Below are positions 50,101 through 60,829 of a stretch of 64,000 bases of DNA, in pieces. The stretch's first letter is position 1, and every line of letters starts with the position of its first letter. Made by a program: the position numbers and the translations under genes. Origin of the DNA: Theristus sp. LFF4_11 (taxonomy: Eukaryota; Nematoda; Chromadorea; Monhysterida; Xyalidae). Under the pieces are notes generated by a model, which did not search any database, was not told where the DNA came from, and saw only the letters and a list, made by a program, of their open reading frames with translations. The stretch is taken from positions 1-64,000 of the forward strand of contig JASANC010000619.1 in the NCBI GenBank assembly GCA_030248135.1, in the 5' to 3' direction.

Positions 50101-51833
50101 TCAAAGCTTCAAATTATCACCACAAAATATGTGCTTAATCGACCTTAATTTCGGCTTTATTTTTGCTACGCTTTTGTTAGTTGCTGTTATTATTGCAATG
50201 TTTTTGTTTTAAAAGCGCTATTCAACAGATTGCATAGTATTTTTTTGTAAAAATAATTCGATTAGTAATACTTGTGCATGACAAGTGTGTGTACGTTTTG
50301 CATGGACCATCGCTCACCGCCATAAAAAGGCAAAGGACACCAAAATCGCTTTCGATAATAAAATGTTAGTGGTGGGTTATAAATTGTCTGTTTATAATGT
50401 GTCTGTGCGTGCGAGCACAGTTTTAAAAACTTTGCACTGTAGCATTTATATCGTTTCATACGCCAATCAAAGTTTAGCAAAACAATCGTTTATCATCAAA
50501 ACAACCACAATACTGCACCTTCACCATCGCCAGTGCATGGTGCACGCACACAGCGAACGGGCAAGTATGTGCGTGCACACACGGTCGTCGATTAAACAGT
50601 CGGCCATGATATCAAGTGTCCGTCTGTTTGTGTACTCGTCGGTGGGCAAAAACTAATTAGGATCACTTGATTTGTGACAAATCGTTCCGTTATCATTTGC
50701 CGATGCACACGCGTGATCATGCGACCTGTGTCGACAACACAAACAATCCGGGCGATGTTGTAATTTATGACCGATTCACTTGGCGGGTCTGCCGTTTCTA
50801 CCTTTTCTACTATATTCAGCGTTTGTCTCGAACGAAAACATACACATCTCATACACCAACACAAACCGATTGACACCACAGACAAACAAGAAAACGCGCA
50901 AATCAGTTGACTCTCTCACGATCAAACTGTTGAATAATAAAATTTCAAACGTTGAATTTCATTATTGATGGGCCAATGTCAGCCTTGCGGACTTTGTGCT
51001 CTCAAACCAAATTGTTATTATTACTAAAATATTAGAATTAGTTAAATCAAAACACAGGTACGCAATTGTCACATTGACAAAGTAGCCGGATTGAGCAGCC
51101 GCTCAGCACACGGTGTCCCTGTGGCCGTCTTGTTTTTCATCAAGCGCACATGTGCATGCACTTTTTTGTCGTTATTATTTACGATTTCTCGATTTGCTAC
51201 ATAATCGCCGGTGGAAAACTGTCATAAGTGATTTAATCAAACGGTGCACGCACTGCTCGGACCGCATCTAAACTGTCGATGGCGCTCTTTATTTACAGAA
51301 CGGCAAAATAAATAATTCTGACATAACGATGCGCAGACAGATGACTAACCATCGGCGCAGTTTCGAGTAACGAACACAAGCCAGCGTGGTAGCGTTCATA
51401 AAAAAAACTATGCGCAAGAACTTACTCTTGCCGTGCAAATGAACTTCTAGAAAAAAGTCATAAAACAATTTTTCAGATCAACAGAACGGACATAAAAACT
51501 ACAACACGCACAGACAACGCATGTTTTTCAATTATTTTTACAACCACGTCGGTAGACGCAAAGGCATCCTGAAATTTTAATGTTCTTATTAAAGATTTCT
51601 CATCTTAGTTTTTTTAGTCTTCGTTTTTTCAGACGACTTTTTATGTTTTGTTTTGTTTAATTAACAAAACTGCACACAGTAAACTAACAACATATACATC
51701 AATAAAGCATTAAAAACACACAGCAACTGCGGACACTTGACTCACGTATTCTTACTCAGAATATTCGGGGTAGGAAAAAGTGGCAATTTTTTTCATGTTT
51801 CGAGAAGTAGTTATCAAGGCGGTAGTGTGATGG

Positions 51834-52040
51834 TATTATCTTCTATTTTGGTCCTGAGACTCAATGCGCGCATAGATAAGTAAACAGTTTCATGCATGAC
51901 GCGGGAATTCAAAACTGGCAAAGTGATCCGAGTCCGCTAAATGGGCCGAGTCACTTAGGCTGCTTTGAATTGCCACATAAAGATTGAAACTAATAACTAG
52001 CTTCCTTTCTACGTCTACACACGCATTCAGTGGCAGAACA
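51834..52040 (+). mobile_element. Family 2 MITE-like repeat, copy 2
   Basis: This has the same order of blocks as the copy at 10.1 kb: TATTATCTTCTATTTTGG, GACTCAATGCGCGCAT, GATCCGAGTCCGCTAAAT, GAATTGCCACATAAAG. The right end is less well defined than the left. Confidence 0.8.
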
Positions 52041-55000
52041 CAAAAAAATATAACAATATCAACTCATTGAAACGTTGTACATATCCACTACGGTTAAAAA
52101 AAATTTCAAAAGGCTTAGTCAACGTCAAAAGTAAAACTTAGCACACTAAACTAGTTAAGTCAATCTTAATCAAAAAATTACAGCGTTGCAACACTCGATA
52201 TATCAGAGTTACGTGGTATAAAAACAATATTTGTTCAATTTGTAAATTGTTTTTACACACTTTCGCAAAAAACACACGGGCAGACGCAACTTCGATTTAA
52301 CCCGGACAATGAAAAACAAGACCAATTTTGTTGTCATATAATAAAAAACAAAAGTTACATTGTAGCATAGAACTTTTGATTGTAAAGTTCTTCAAGTTTA
52401 AACCCCATATATTTCACATAAGCATCGATACACACTGAATAAGAGCCACAGAATGATATACAGCCACACAAGAACATGTACTGTATGAGCTTGCATTTTC
52501 TGATTATCGCAAACTTGAACAGTATAATTTTACATTTTAACCGGAAAGTAAACATTATGATGTCGCCGAATAATTCATGTCGGCGTCTTTGTTTTTTTTC
52601 AGACTTGTGTACAATTTTTACTGAACGTGTGATTTATTACGCTTTGGTAAGTTTGTCTGAGTACGGCACACATCCGATAGACCAGGAGGCCGGTTGCGTC
52701 ACACACGCAGTGTGCGGGACAGTACTATTCATAAAACCAACCATAGCGTCAATGCCAACACACCGGTACTCGAAAGCGGTCACACCGAGAAAAAAAAATT
52801 AAAGTCAGAAATGAAAGTATTCAAAAACTGAATTCAGAGTTTTTAGTTCTGTTTTCTTAGTCGTTTATTGAAACGTATTTGTTAACTACTGAATTTTTAA
52901 ATGCTATTAAAAATATTTAGTTAATAAATAATCATTCGAAGTTAGTTGACGGTTGATTAATGAGAACTTGAGAAGTTTTTGCTTGGTAATGAAACTATCA
53001 CGCTTATGTAGTTTTGCAAGAAAGGCTCTAACCTATAGCTTCAATAATCAATCAACCGCAAAGCAACAGACAATTGCTAATTTGATAACGTCTCACGTTT
53101 CTCAACAAACCAAATTTTTCACTGATTCACGTCCAACTCAATCATAAATACAGCTGGAACAACGCGAATCTTAACAAATCAAGAAAGCAGCATTGAGGAC
53201 AAATTGATAAGCAGAATGCACCGATGTTTCTTCAGTAATAACAGTAATAATAAGGTCAACATTATTTTACCTAGACTTAATTCGGCCTTAAAGGGCAACG
53301 TGTGCTTAATTATTCTTCAACTGCAGTTAAAATTGGTGTGAAACAAGCTTAACGGTATATTATTCATTTGTATTGATACATATTCGAGAGACAGCCGCAA
53401 AATACTACAAAACATGAGCTAAGTAATCTTCACAGCCACAGTTGTCTAGTATTGTTTATTATAATTATTGGTTTTTAATTTTTTTCTATTCGCGGACAAA
53501 CAAACACATGACAGGTGTCCAAGGTCACGGATATCCAGACCTCACCTGATTGTTTTTCAGTGCGACTCGTGCAAGTGACCATAATCATGCATCACAAGAG
53601 GTTTCACAATGCAGCCAACCATGGACCGACCGTATAGCAAAGAACCAACAAACGAAACCACAACAGTTTCTCATTAACAGCGATTGAACGATACAAACCT
53701 CTCAGTCTTCAAGCCAAGGCTACAGACAATCTAAAACGGCTTTGGGCACTTTAAGCAGAAGCATCACCGAAGTGTGCACACCGCCGGCATTCTCACTGAA
53801 ACACTTGAAATGGATACACAGTGAAGAATGTATCATCACAGCATCAAGTACACGAGCAAACAGCATCATCGTCTTTTGTTGTGGTAGAATATGATATTCG
53901 GATACCCATTTAATAGGATTACGCAGCTATAAACACAATGTATACAATCTGAGGGACATCTTTGACAAGACATTCAGTAAACACGAACGTGCATTCATCT
54001 GGTTAAGTGCACTTGGGAGGTGGAGCACTCGACCACCGTACTTGCGTGACGCAAACAACATACAAGCAAGCAAAGCTGTTGTGGTGCTTTAATTGATAAC
54101 ATTTATCCACAGCTTTTGCTACCATCTTGAAATATACATGCTCGTGGGATATGTATGTAATTCTCATCGAAATGTTTTACATAAATGTGTTTACTGTATT
54201 TTTGTCACGACTCACTGTTTTATTGGTTTGAGATATTCAATGCCTAACATGCATGACATTGAACAGAGCCTGTTCAAGATTGTCAGACTTAAAGAAAACA
54301 TATTTTTCATACTGATCATACTGAACAAGATATTTTCGCTCGATCGAAAGGTTGCCACATTTCAAAAGCAAAAACTACATTCTCTTCAGCTCATCAAACA
54401 TAAACCACCATTCATACATTTGATCAATTAAATTCACCAAGCAAACGAAGACTAAAACAAGAACGAAAGAACGGCACTGCATCGACGTGAACAGGGACGT
54501 GATTTAAAACTAAAAATGGTTCGTTCAGTGACACGCCCGTTAGAAATGAAAAAAAGCATTAACGCCATGAGTAATGACAACAACGTTTTTCAATCACCCT
54601 TGACAGTAAGCAACAACAAACAGCAGTTGTTTGAAGTTGGCCGACGGAAAAACAGTTTGCGGAGAAATTTTTCACGTTGAATTATTAGTTTACAATGTGG
54701 ACATTGGAAACGCAAACATACAACTTTTGTTCGACATGATACAACTTTCGCTGAGAGCACGTCCTGGCGATTGTGATTTCTGCACCTTTAGTTTTGCACT
54801 TCTACTGTTGACGCATAAAAACCGCTAAAAGTATTTTTATTGCCAAGAGTCGGTTTGAAAATTAATAGCAGGTGATAAAATTCGTCTGCCTGTCCATAAG
54901 TTGTTGCAGCGCAAGATTCATGCACTATGCATACACTCATATTCACTGACGTTGCTCCACGTTCCCGGTACGCAACGAAAAACAGCTTCTCGTTTATAGA

Positions 55001-56787
55001 CTAGACTGTTTAATGGATTCTCAAGTTGTTTTGATGTGATGGGTGTAGAAGCCGTGGAGCAATTTTTTTTGCAATTTCTCTGTTGTTCTTTTAGATTTAA
55101 ACTTGATGCGCTGTCGTGGTAGCCGTTTATGGGGACCGCGACCGAACAGATTTTATCAAACAGTTTTGCTGGAATTCAAGAAATGTTTTGTCATGGAACA
55201 TTGAACAACTAATGGCTTATGTTAAAAAGTTGGCATTTTAATGTCAATAGTTGACTAAAACAGTTGCTGGTTAATCCGACAATAAGGATCATATTAAAGG
55301 AGAAACTTGCAGATTCTTTATTATACTGTACTTTGTTAAAACGTTTGCGCGGGGAAACTCAAATTTATTTGAAAAGCCCACTCACTTAAGTAACAAGTAA
55401 GCGAAACAGGAACTAGAACCTGCTGACAAAAAATCTACTGACAGAATCTCCGTTGGCAATGACATTTTGACTGCAGACTTTTTAATACGGCGCCGACACG
55501 ATAATATCAAGGCTCGTGCCAACGATGAAATCAGAAATGACCAAGCGGACAACTGAAAAACAGTTGAACCACAAAAACTGTAAGCGAATACCACGTTCGG
55601 AGATATCAATCTTAGTTCTTGAAAACGTTTTTCAGTCAAAAATGCCGTTTTTTGGATTGAACTATAAAAATAACATTAAAAATTGTACCTGACTGTTTAT
55701 TTTGTTAAAAATGTTTTTTGAGCAGTTTTCAAGTTTTTTATCATACAAAACGTAAAGAATCAAAATGTTTTCATGTTTCCTTTTCAAAACGTGCCGTTAC
55801 CAAAACAACAAATTACTGAAATCACCTGTTCGCAATCTAACCAAACTTCAACGTTTTTTCGTACAAATCAGAAAAATAAAACCAATCGTTATATTTTTGT
55901 CGTTCAAATCATGGTACACAATGTCCAGAAAAACTCGCACATTGATCTTACCATCCATCACAACACCCATCATTCAGTAGTTCGGAGGAAAACATTACTC
56001 GCATCATAATACAAACGTAACAGCATGCAGTGAAAACGAAAAAAAAAGTTTTCAGCGCAACTTTAGAATATTCAAATTTTATAGAACTTAAAAATGGACA
56101 ATATATACACTTGCGAACTACGGTAGTCAGTCCGTGCGTCGATTTAGTAACTGTTTATTTGTTGTTGTTGTTGTCATCGTAAGTTTATTGCAATAATTGA
56201 ATTCGACACCTCCGTGAAATGCGCAGGGATCTGGCGCTATAATAATAACAACACACAGGTCGACAGAACGTAAAACACGCGGGCACACAGGCGCTTGTTA
56301 TAATTCGATTACATGCACCTAATGCACTCCGTCGAAGTTTTTGATCAAACTTGAATCACAACACTGATACTGCTGATCGAAACCACGAGGTAATGTGATT
56401 CGCATTAGCGCTGAGAAATATTTTTATACTCGACTTATGCGCGCAGTTTTATTAGAATAATAATAATTCAGTATGAAACGATTTTCCATCGTTAACACAT
56501 ACCAGACCACATCTCACCCACACCATGTACTAGATCCAGTTGTAAGTTTGTGCAAAGTTCATCTGGTATTGTACAAACACACACACAGACACACACTTGT
56601 ATCAATGGCTAATTTGATGTAACGGGTGTTGACAGACGTTCACAAATGTCATCGTGCCATCTTGATCACATTAAAAATAATAAACTTCACGTTTGTGAAA
56701 ACATTTAATTTCCAACCATCATGTGGACTACATACACGTATCAGCACCTTTAGACCACTACGACGTGACTTTGGGTGAGGTCAACGC

Positions 56788-56815
56788 TTAGGCTTAGGCT
56801 TAGGCTTAGGCTTAG
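56788..56815 (+). repeat. Interstitial (TTAGGC)4.7 telomere-type array
   Basis: Four exact TTAGGC units are followed by TTAG. TTAGGC is the telomere unit known from nematodes. Unique-looking sequence continues for more than 7 kb on the right, so this is not a chromosome end in the assembled window. Confidence 0.92.
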
Positions 56816-57004
56816 AGTTTTACTTTTTTCGAACCCTAAATGTGAGTGAGGTGAGGAGATACTGACTGAAAAAAGTAAAAACTGATTTTAATTAAAGTTA
56901 ACAGATGGAAAAAATTAAAAACAGTTGGTTTTCAAAAAGTACCAATGCGGATTAGCTGATTTTTTGAATTCGAAGTTTCTTCCAAATAGACATGCCCTGA
57001 AACA

Positions 57005-57180
57005 GTACCGAAGATGAGAGGGGATTGGGGGTGTACCCCCAAGCACGAACTTGCGCCCTGTGGGGGGGTGTGGGTGGTCCCGTGACACCCACCCCCCCCT
57101 AAACCCGGGACCCCCTCCCCGTGGGTAACCTTCCACCCCCTTACCGACTCGGCTCGGCACCCCCCGTAGGTACCCACCCT
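57005..57180 (+). repeat. Family 3 G/C-run repeat, copy 1
   Basis: This contains the block AGTACCGAAGATGAG-like (AGTACCGAAGATGAGAGGGG), then GTACCCCC, AGCACGAACTTGCGCC, a run of seven Gs, and GTGACACCCACCCCCC. The same block order recurs at 60.05, 60.4 (inverted) and 62.9 kb. Runs of G and C could form quadruplex or hairpin structures. Confidence 0.75.
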
Positions 57181-57935
57181 CTTCCCAAATTGTTCCCAAA
57201 GTCACAAACTTTTGTAAAAAAACACAAATGTTTGTTCAAAAATCACAATTTTTTCTTCAAAAATCATGAGTTTTCGGTTCCCAGGTCCATAATATGCATG
57301 AAATACCTATGTATGAGGTTATTTAGTCTTACAAACAACTGTATTAGCAAAATTTTTTAAATTAATTAAAAAGTTCTGAAATGCCGGAGGAAAATCTGAT
57401 CATCAACAAAAATAAGTGCATTCGAACCGCGCTGACGCGTTAGTTTGAATTAGAACTAAACAAGGTTGTTTTAGCCTTCAAAATTAGGAAAAACTTTTAT
57501 GAAAATTATCCTTCAACGTTAATTTGGACCTACCTTTTGCCGCACGTGGATCCAAACCGAGGTCGTGTTTCTCGTTCCAAATGATTTTTCTGTGTTTCAT
57601 CGCAATTTCTTGAAAACTTTCAAATCAATTCAATTTTTTTCAATTCACGTTGTTAATTGACAACGCCACGCTTCTTCGAGACGACAAAAATTTTCTTCGG
57701 CAAGAGTTGACAACCAGTTTTCTTCACATTGGAAGCGTAAAAACAAAGTATTTTACTGCTTTAGAGCTGAGCTCATGAAACCAATTGCAGAAGCTTCGAT
57801 CTGGACTTTTCTTGTCGATCTTTGAACACAAAGTAGAAATTGTTATTTTGAATACAATTTTTGGAAAGGTCAACAAATTTTTTTTGACATGCAAATCAGT
57901 AATTTTGAATTCTCGCATCGAGCATAAAACTGCTT

Positions 57936-57988
57936 ATATCTCTATGCATGTGCTCATTGAGTCGCGGAACCAAAAGAAAAGATAATAT
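57936..57988 (-). mobile_element. Solo end of a family 2 repeat
   Basis: TCATTGAGTCGCGGAACC and AAAAGATAATAT match the right end of the copy at 59.8 kb, but the interior and other end are absent. Confidence 0.5.
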
Positions 57989-58465
57989 ATTGGAGTTATT
58001 TCACTGATATGGGAAAGAAATATTTTAAAATTATTGATTCTTATTTTTGAAAAAGTCGTGTTTTTGAACTGAATGAAAACACCCTGACAGCATGTACGCT
58101 ATTGATTTTCAGACAAATTCAACCAACATGTGAATAAATTTTGTGAACGTGAGGCACATGTGAAAAAACCCAATGCGCTGTGGAGCCGACTCCACCAACA
58201 CAATTAGCTGTGAACTGTAACGGGCGCATAATACTGCCCCATATCCCAAAGCACATCCATGTTGGTTAGTTTCATGTTTGCCTCTGCAGCGCTGTTGCAT
58301 GCATGAAAACTAATTGAACGGTCGATAAAGTACATCGAAAACTACTACTCCAGTCCATAAACCAGAGAACATGTCAGTTTGTTGCAAGACCATGCGTATG
58401 CATGTTTAGAATTGAAAGCAATTAAAAAAATCACTTGAAATTGATTCTTCAATTGCAAATAAAAC

Positions 58466-59636
58466 ATGGCAAAACGCAGTACGAAGGAGGTGCTAACATT
58501 AGCAGGTTCAGTGGCTCATTGCTGGTGCTGTAACACACGCTTGTTTTCGTGCATTCTGCCATCGCAACAACTGCCTTTACAACACAGGTGCTGCTGTGAT
58601 CTTCGTGGTCACCGTTATCCTGCTCAAGTCACATCGACAGTTCATACAGCAAGTATCGCAGCGTATCAGCGAACGAGAGAAGAACGCATTGAAGCAGCTG
58701 GCATCGAAACCGGATGCAATACAACAAGCAACGCAAACGGCAGCGCACGGGCAGGCTGTGCGATCTGCTCCGTTCATGTACGACCAAGAAACGCTGGCGT
58801 ACCTTCGTCAGCATATTCAGCCGCCCTCAAAACTCCCATTGAATCTTACTGATAATAAACGTCGAGATTTCTCGCAGTATGGCCAGATGGTAACCGTGAT
58901 CAAAGATGTCTTCAAAGGACGCAGCAACGGCATTTTTCTAGAAGTATGCATGTGCGACAGTTCCAAAAAATCAATTGCATTATGCTAATCAAGCGGTTTT
59001 TTGTGTTTGCATCAATTTGAAATCGCGTTCGATTTGCAATACGGTCAGGCTGGCGCTCTGGACGGCGAATACGCGTCAAACACGCTGCAACTTGAGCGAG
59101 AATACAACTGGACAGGCATACTGATTGAAGCAAATCCAGTGCGCTACCAAAAGTTGGTCAACAAACACAGACATGCGTACATCTGGTACGGATGTATTCT
59201 GAACGTAAGTTCGCTCTCACAAGACATTTATGCATCAAACAGCTTTCTGAGCTTGCGTTCAAAATGAAGAAAAGATCTGTTGCAGGTGCCGAAGTTGACA
59301 AAAAAAACGTTGGTGCTGAATCGTTTCCACGCCGAAAAGAATCAATTCACGATGCCGTGCGTTTCGCTGGCTGCAATATTCGCAGCGATGAACTGGACCA
59401 AAGTGGACTTTGTTTCATTGGACATTGAGGGATACGAGCCGGAAGCGTTGCTCTCTATTCCTTGGCACCTGGTCGACATTGATGTGTTCCTGATTGAATG
59501 TGATCAGTGTAATAAGGGCACTGGCAGGGACTTCACACAGAAACGGCACTTCCTCAAGACAACGTTCGATGCGCTCGGCTACGATGAGGTGACCTACTTG
59601 AAACTGGACTACGTCTACAAGAAGAGGAGGCAGTAA
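58466..59636 (+). CDS. Type II membrane protein with FkbM methyltransferase fold
   Basis: Exons 58466-58505, 58588-58943, 59049-59204 and 59286-59636 join in phase to give 300 residues. A short basic N terminus (MAKRSTKE) precedes one membrane helix (about residues 9-27, ending VIFVVTVILL), with the rest in the lumen or outside. The catalytic-fold part starts with FLEAGALDGEYASNTL (about 130-145), matching the SAM-binding motif I of FkbM proteins. It continues with ILIEANP and WTKVDFVSLDIEGYEPEAL, then a C-terminal Lys/Arg tail. The layout matches Drosophila Star and its nematode relatives, where methyltransferase activity is not shown and an ER-export role is known for Star. The substrate is unknown. 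A family 2 repeat begins within 10 bp of the stop codon. Confidence 0.9.
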
Positions 59637-59640
59637 CTGT

Positions 59641-59872
59641 GTATATTTGTTGTCCGTGGTCTGCGACTCAATGCGCTTGCAAACGTCGAAAAAAATAGTT
59701 TCAATGTTGATGTGGCAATTCAAAATCGCCTAAGTGACGCGGCCTTATTTAGGGGACTACTCGGATCATTTTTTTTAAACAATATTGAATTCCCGCGTCA
59801 TGCATAAAACTGCGTACCTACTGTATTCATGCGCGCATTGAGTTTCGGGGTTCAAATAAAAGATCTAATATA
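59641..59872 (-). mobile_element. Family 2 MITE-like repeat, copy 3
   Basis: This is inverted relative to the copies at 10.1 and 51.9 kb. It includes GCGACTCAATGCG at the left and CGCGCATTGAGTTTCGGG at the right. It starts just after the FkbM-type gene's stop codon, and its right end contains AAATAAAAG, which could serve as that gene's poly(A) signal. Confidence 0.8.
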
Positions 59873-60049
59873 CAGATGTTTGTGTCTCTTGTTACATGCA
59901 TTACTTGTTATATACTTGCATTTCATTTCTGCACCATTTTCTGTGTTTAAAAACTCCAACGTTTTTCTCATTTTTGTCATAGATGATCCGTGAGACTTTA
60001 AAAAAACAAACACTTATTTGATTTCGACAATCTTTACATTTAGAAACAG

Positions 60050-60140
60050 TACTGAAGATGAGGGCAGCGAATATGTACCCCCTAGCACGAGCTTGCGCCT
60101 CGTGGAAGGGGGAGTGGGATCTCGTGACACCCTCAAATCC
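60050..60140 (+). repeat. Family 3 repeat, copy 2
   Basis: Shared blocks are AGTACTGAAGATGAGGG, GTACCCCCTAGCACGAGC, TTGCGCC and CTCGTGACACCC. It is less G-rich than copies 1 and 4 and appears older. Confidence 0.65.
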
Positions 60141-60330
60141 AATTTTCGAACATTCAAACATTCCAACCTCCGGAACCTTCAAACCTTCAAACTCTTAGAC
60201 CTTTTAACGTTTGAGTTTGAACCTTCGAACTCTCAAACCTTTGAACTTTCGTCCCTCCAAAGCTTTACAACCTGATGCTTCCAGATGCTTCCAAACCTTC
60301 GGACTTTCAAAACATCGTACCTTCGAACGA
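60140..60330 (+). repeat. Degenerate short tandem repeat around CTTCAAACC / CTTCGAAC
   Basis: CTTC, CCTTC, GAAC and AAACC modules recur every 8-12 bp for about 190 bp (for example ACCTTCAAACCTTCAAAC and CTTCGAACTCTCAAACC). The run directly joins a family 3 copy on each side. Confidence 0.6.
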
Positions 60331-60379
60331 GCAAATTTTGAGGGAAGAGAGAAAGAATGGATTGCACAGTCTCAGGTTT

Positions 60380-60510
60380 TGGAGGGGGCTTGCGTGACCC
60401 CCGTCGACCCACGGTTTAGTGTTGACAAATATTCTGGGGATACACCTCCTTCTCCTAATCTTTGGTCTTCGGTACTGGGCTGGGGTGGGAGAGGGTGTCG
60501 ATTGATTGGA
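60380..60510 (-). repeat. Family 3 repeat, copy 3, inverted
   Basis: GTCTTCGGTACTGGGC is the reverse of the shared block found at 62.93 kb. GCTTGCGTGACCCCCG and a GGGGTGGGAGAGGG run also match. Confidence 0.55.
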
Positions 60511-60540
60511 GAACGGGGGTGTAAGCAAGTAGAGCCGTAA

Positions 60541-60829
60541 ACACGGATTAATAGACCAGTAGCATGGGTCTGTAATGGTCAGTAACTCCAAAAACTAGAA
60601 GGGTATTAAAGTAAATAGCACTGCCGCACAGGTCACTTCACATTTTTGATACTCACTCACTGGCATTTTGTTCCCGGTCGCAATTTTCAGGGAACCTCAA
60701 CAATTCACTGGTCATCGTGTTTCCAACATATCACCAACTGTTTTATCACTGACTGGCGTTAACCGCAACCGCAAAACCGCAGACTAATTTTGTCAAATTA
60801 AAAAGAAACCTTAAAGGAAAAACACAGAA
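60541..60829. promoter_or_regulatory. Upstream region of the CPTP gene
   Basis: This is about 290 bp between the family 3 repeats and the CPTP start codon. CACTGACTGGCGTTAACCGC and an A-rich leader lie just upstream of the ATG. No TATA box stands out. Confidence 0.3.

Larger units (their letters stand above)
47172..58465. other. 11.3 kb gene-poor interval 3' of the forkhead gene
   Basis: No exon with the codon pattern of the sure genes was seen. It holds a GC-rich patch that can fold (49,021-49,090), a family 2 repeat (51,834-52,040), the TTAGGC array (56,788-56,815), a family 3 G/C-run repeat (57,005-57,180) and a solo family 2 end (57,936-57,988). The rest is A/T-rich and unremarkable. Confidence 0.5.

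Noticed and set aside
56788..56815. A true chromosome end
   Set aside because: The array is under five units and is followed by more than 7 kb including two intact genes.
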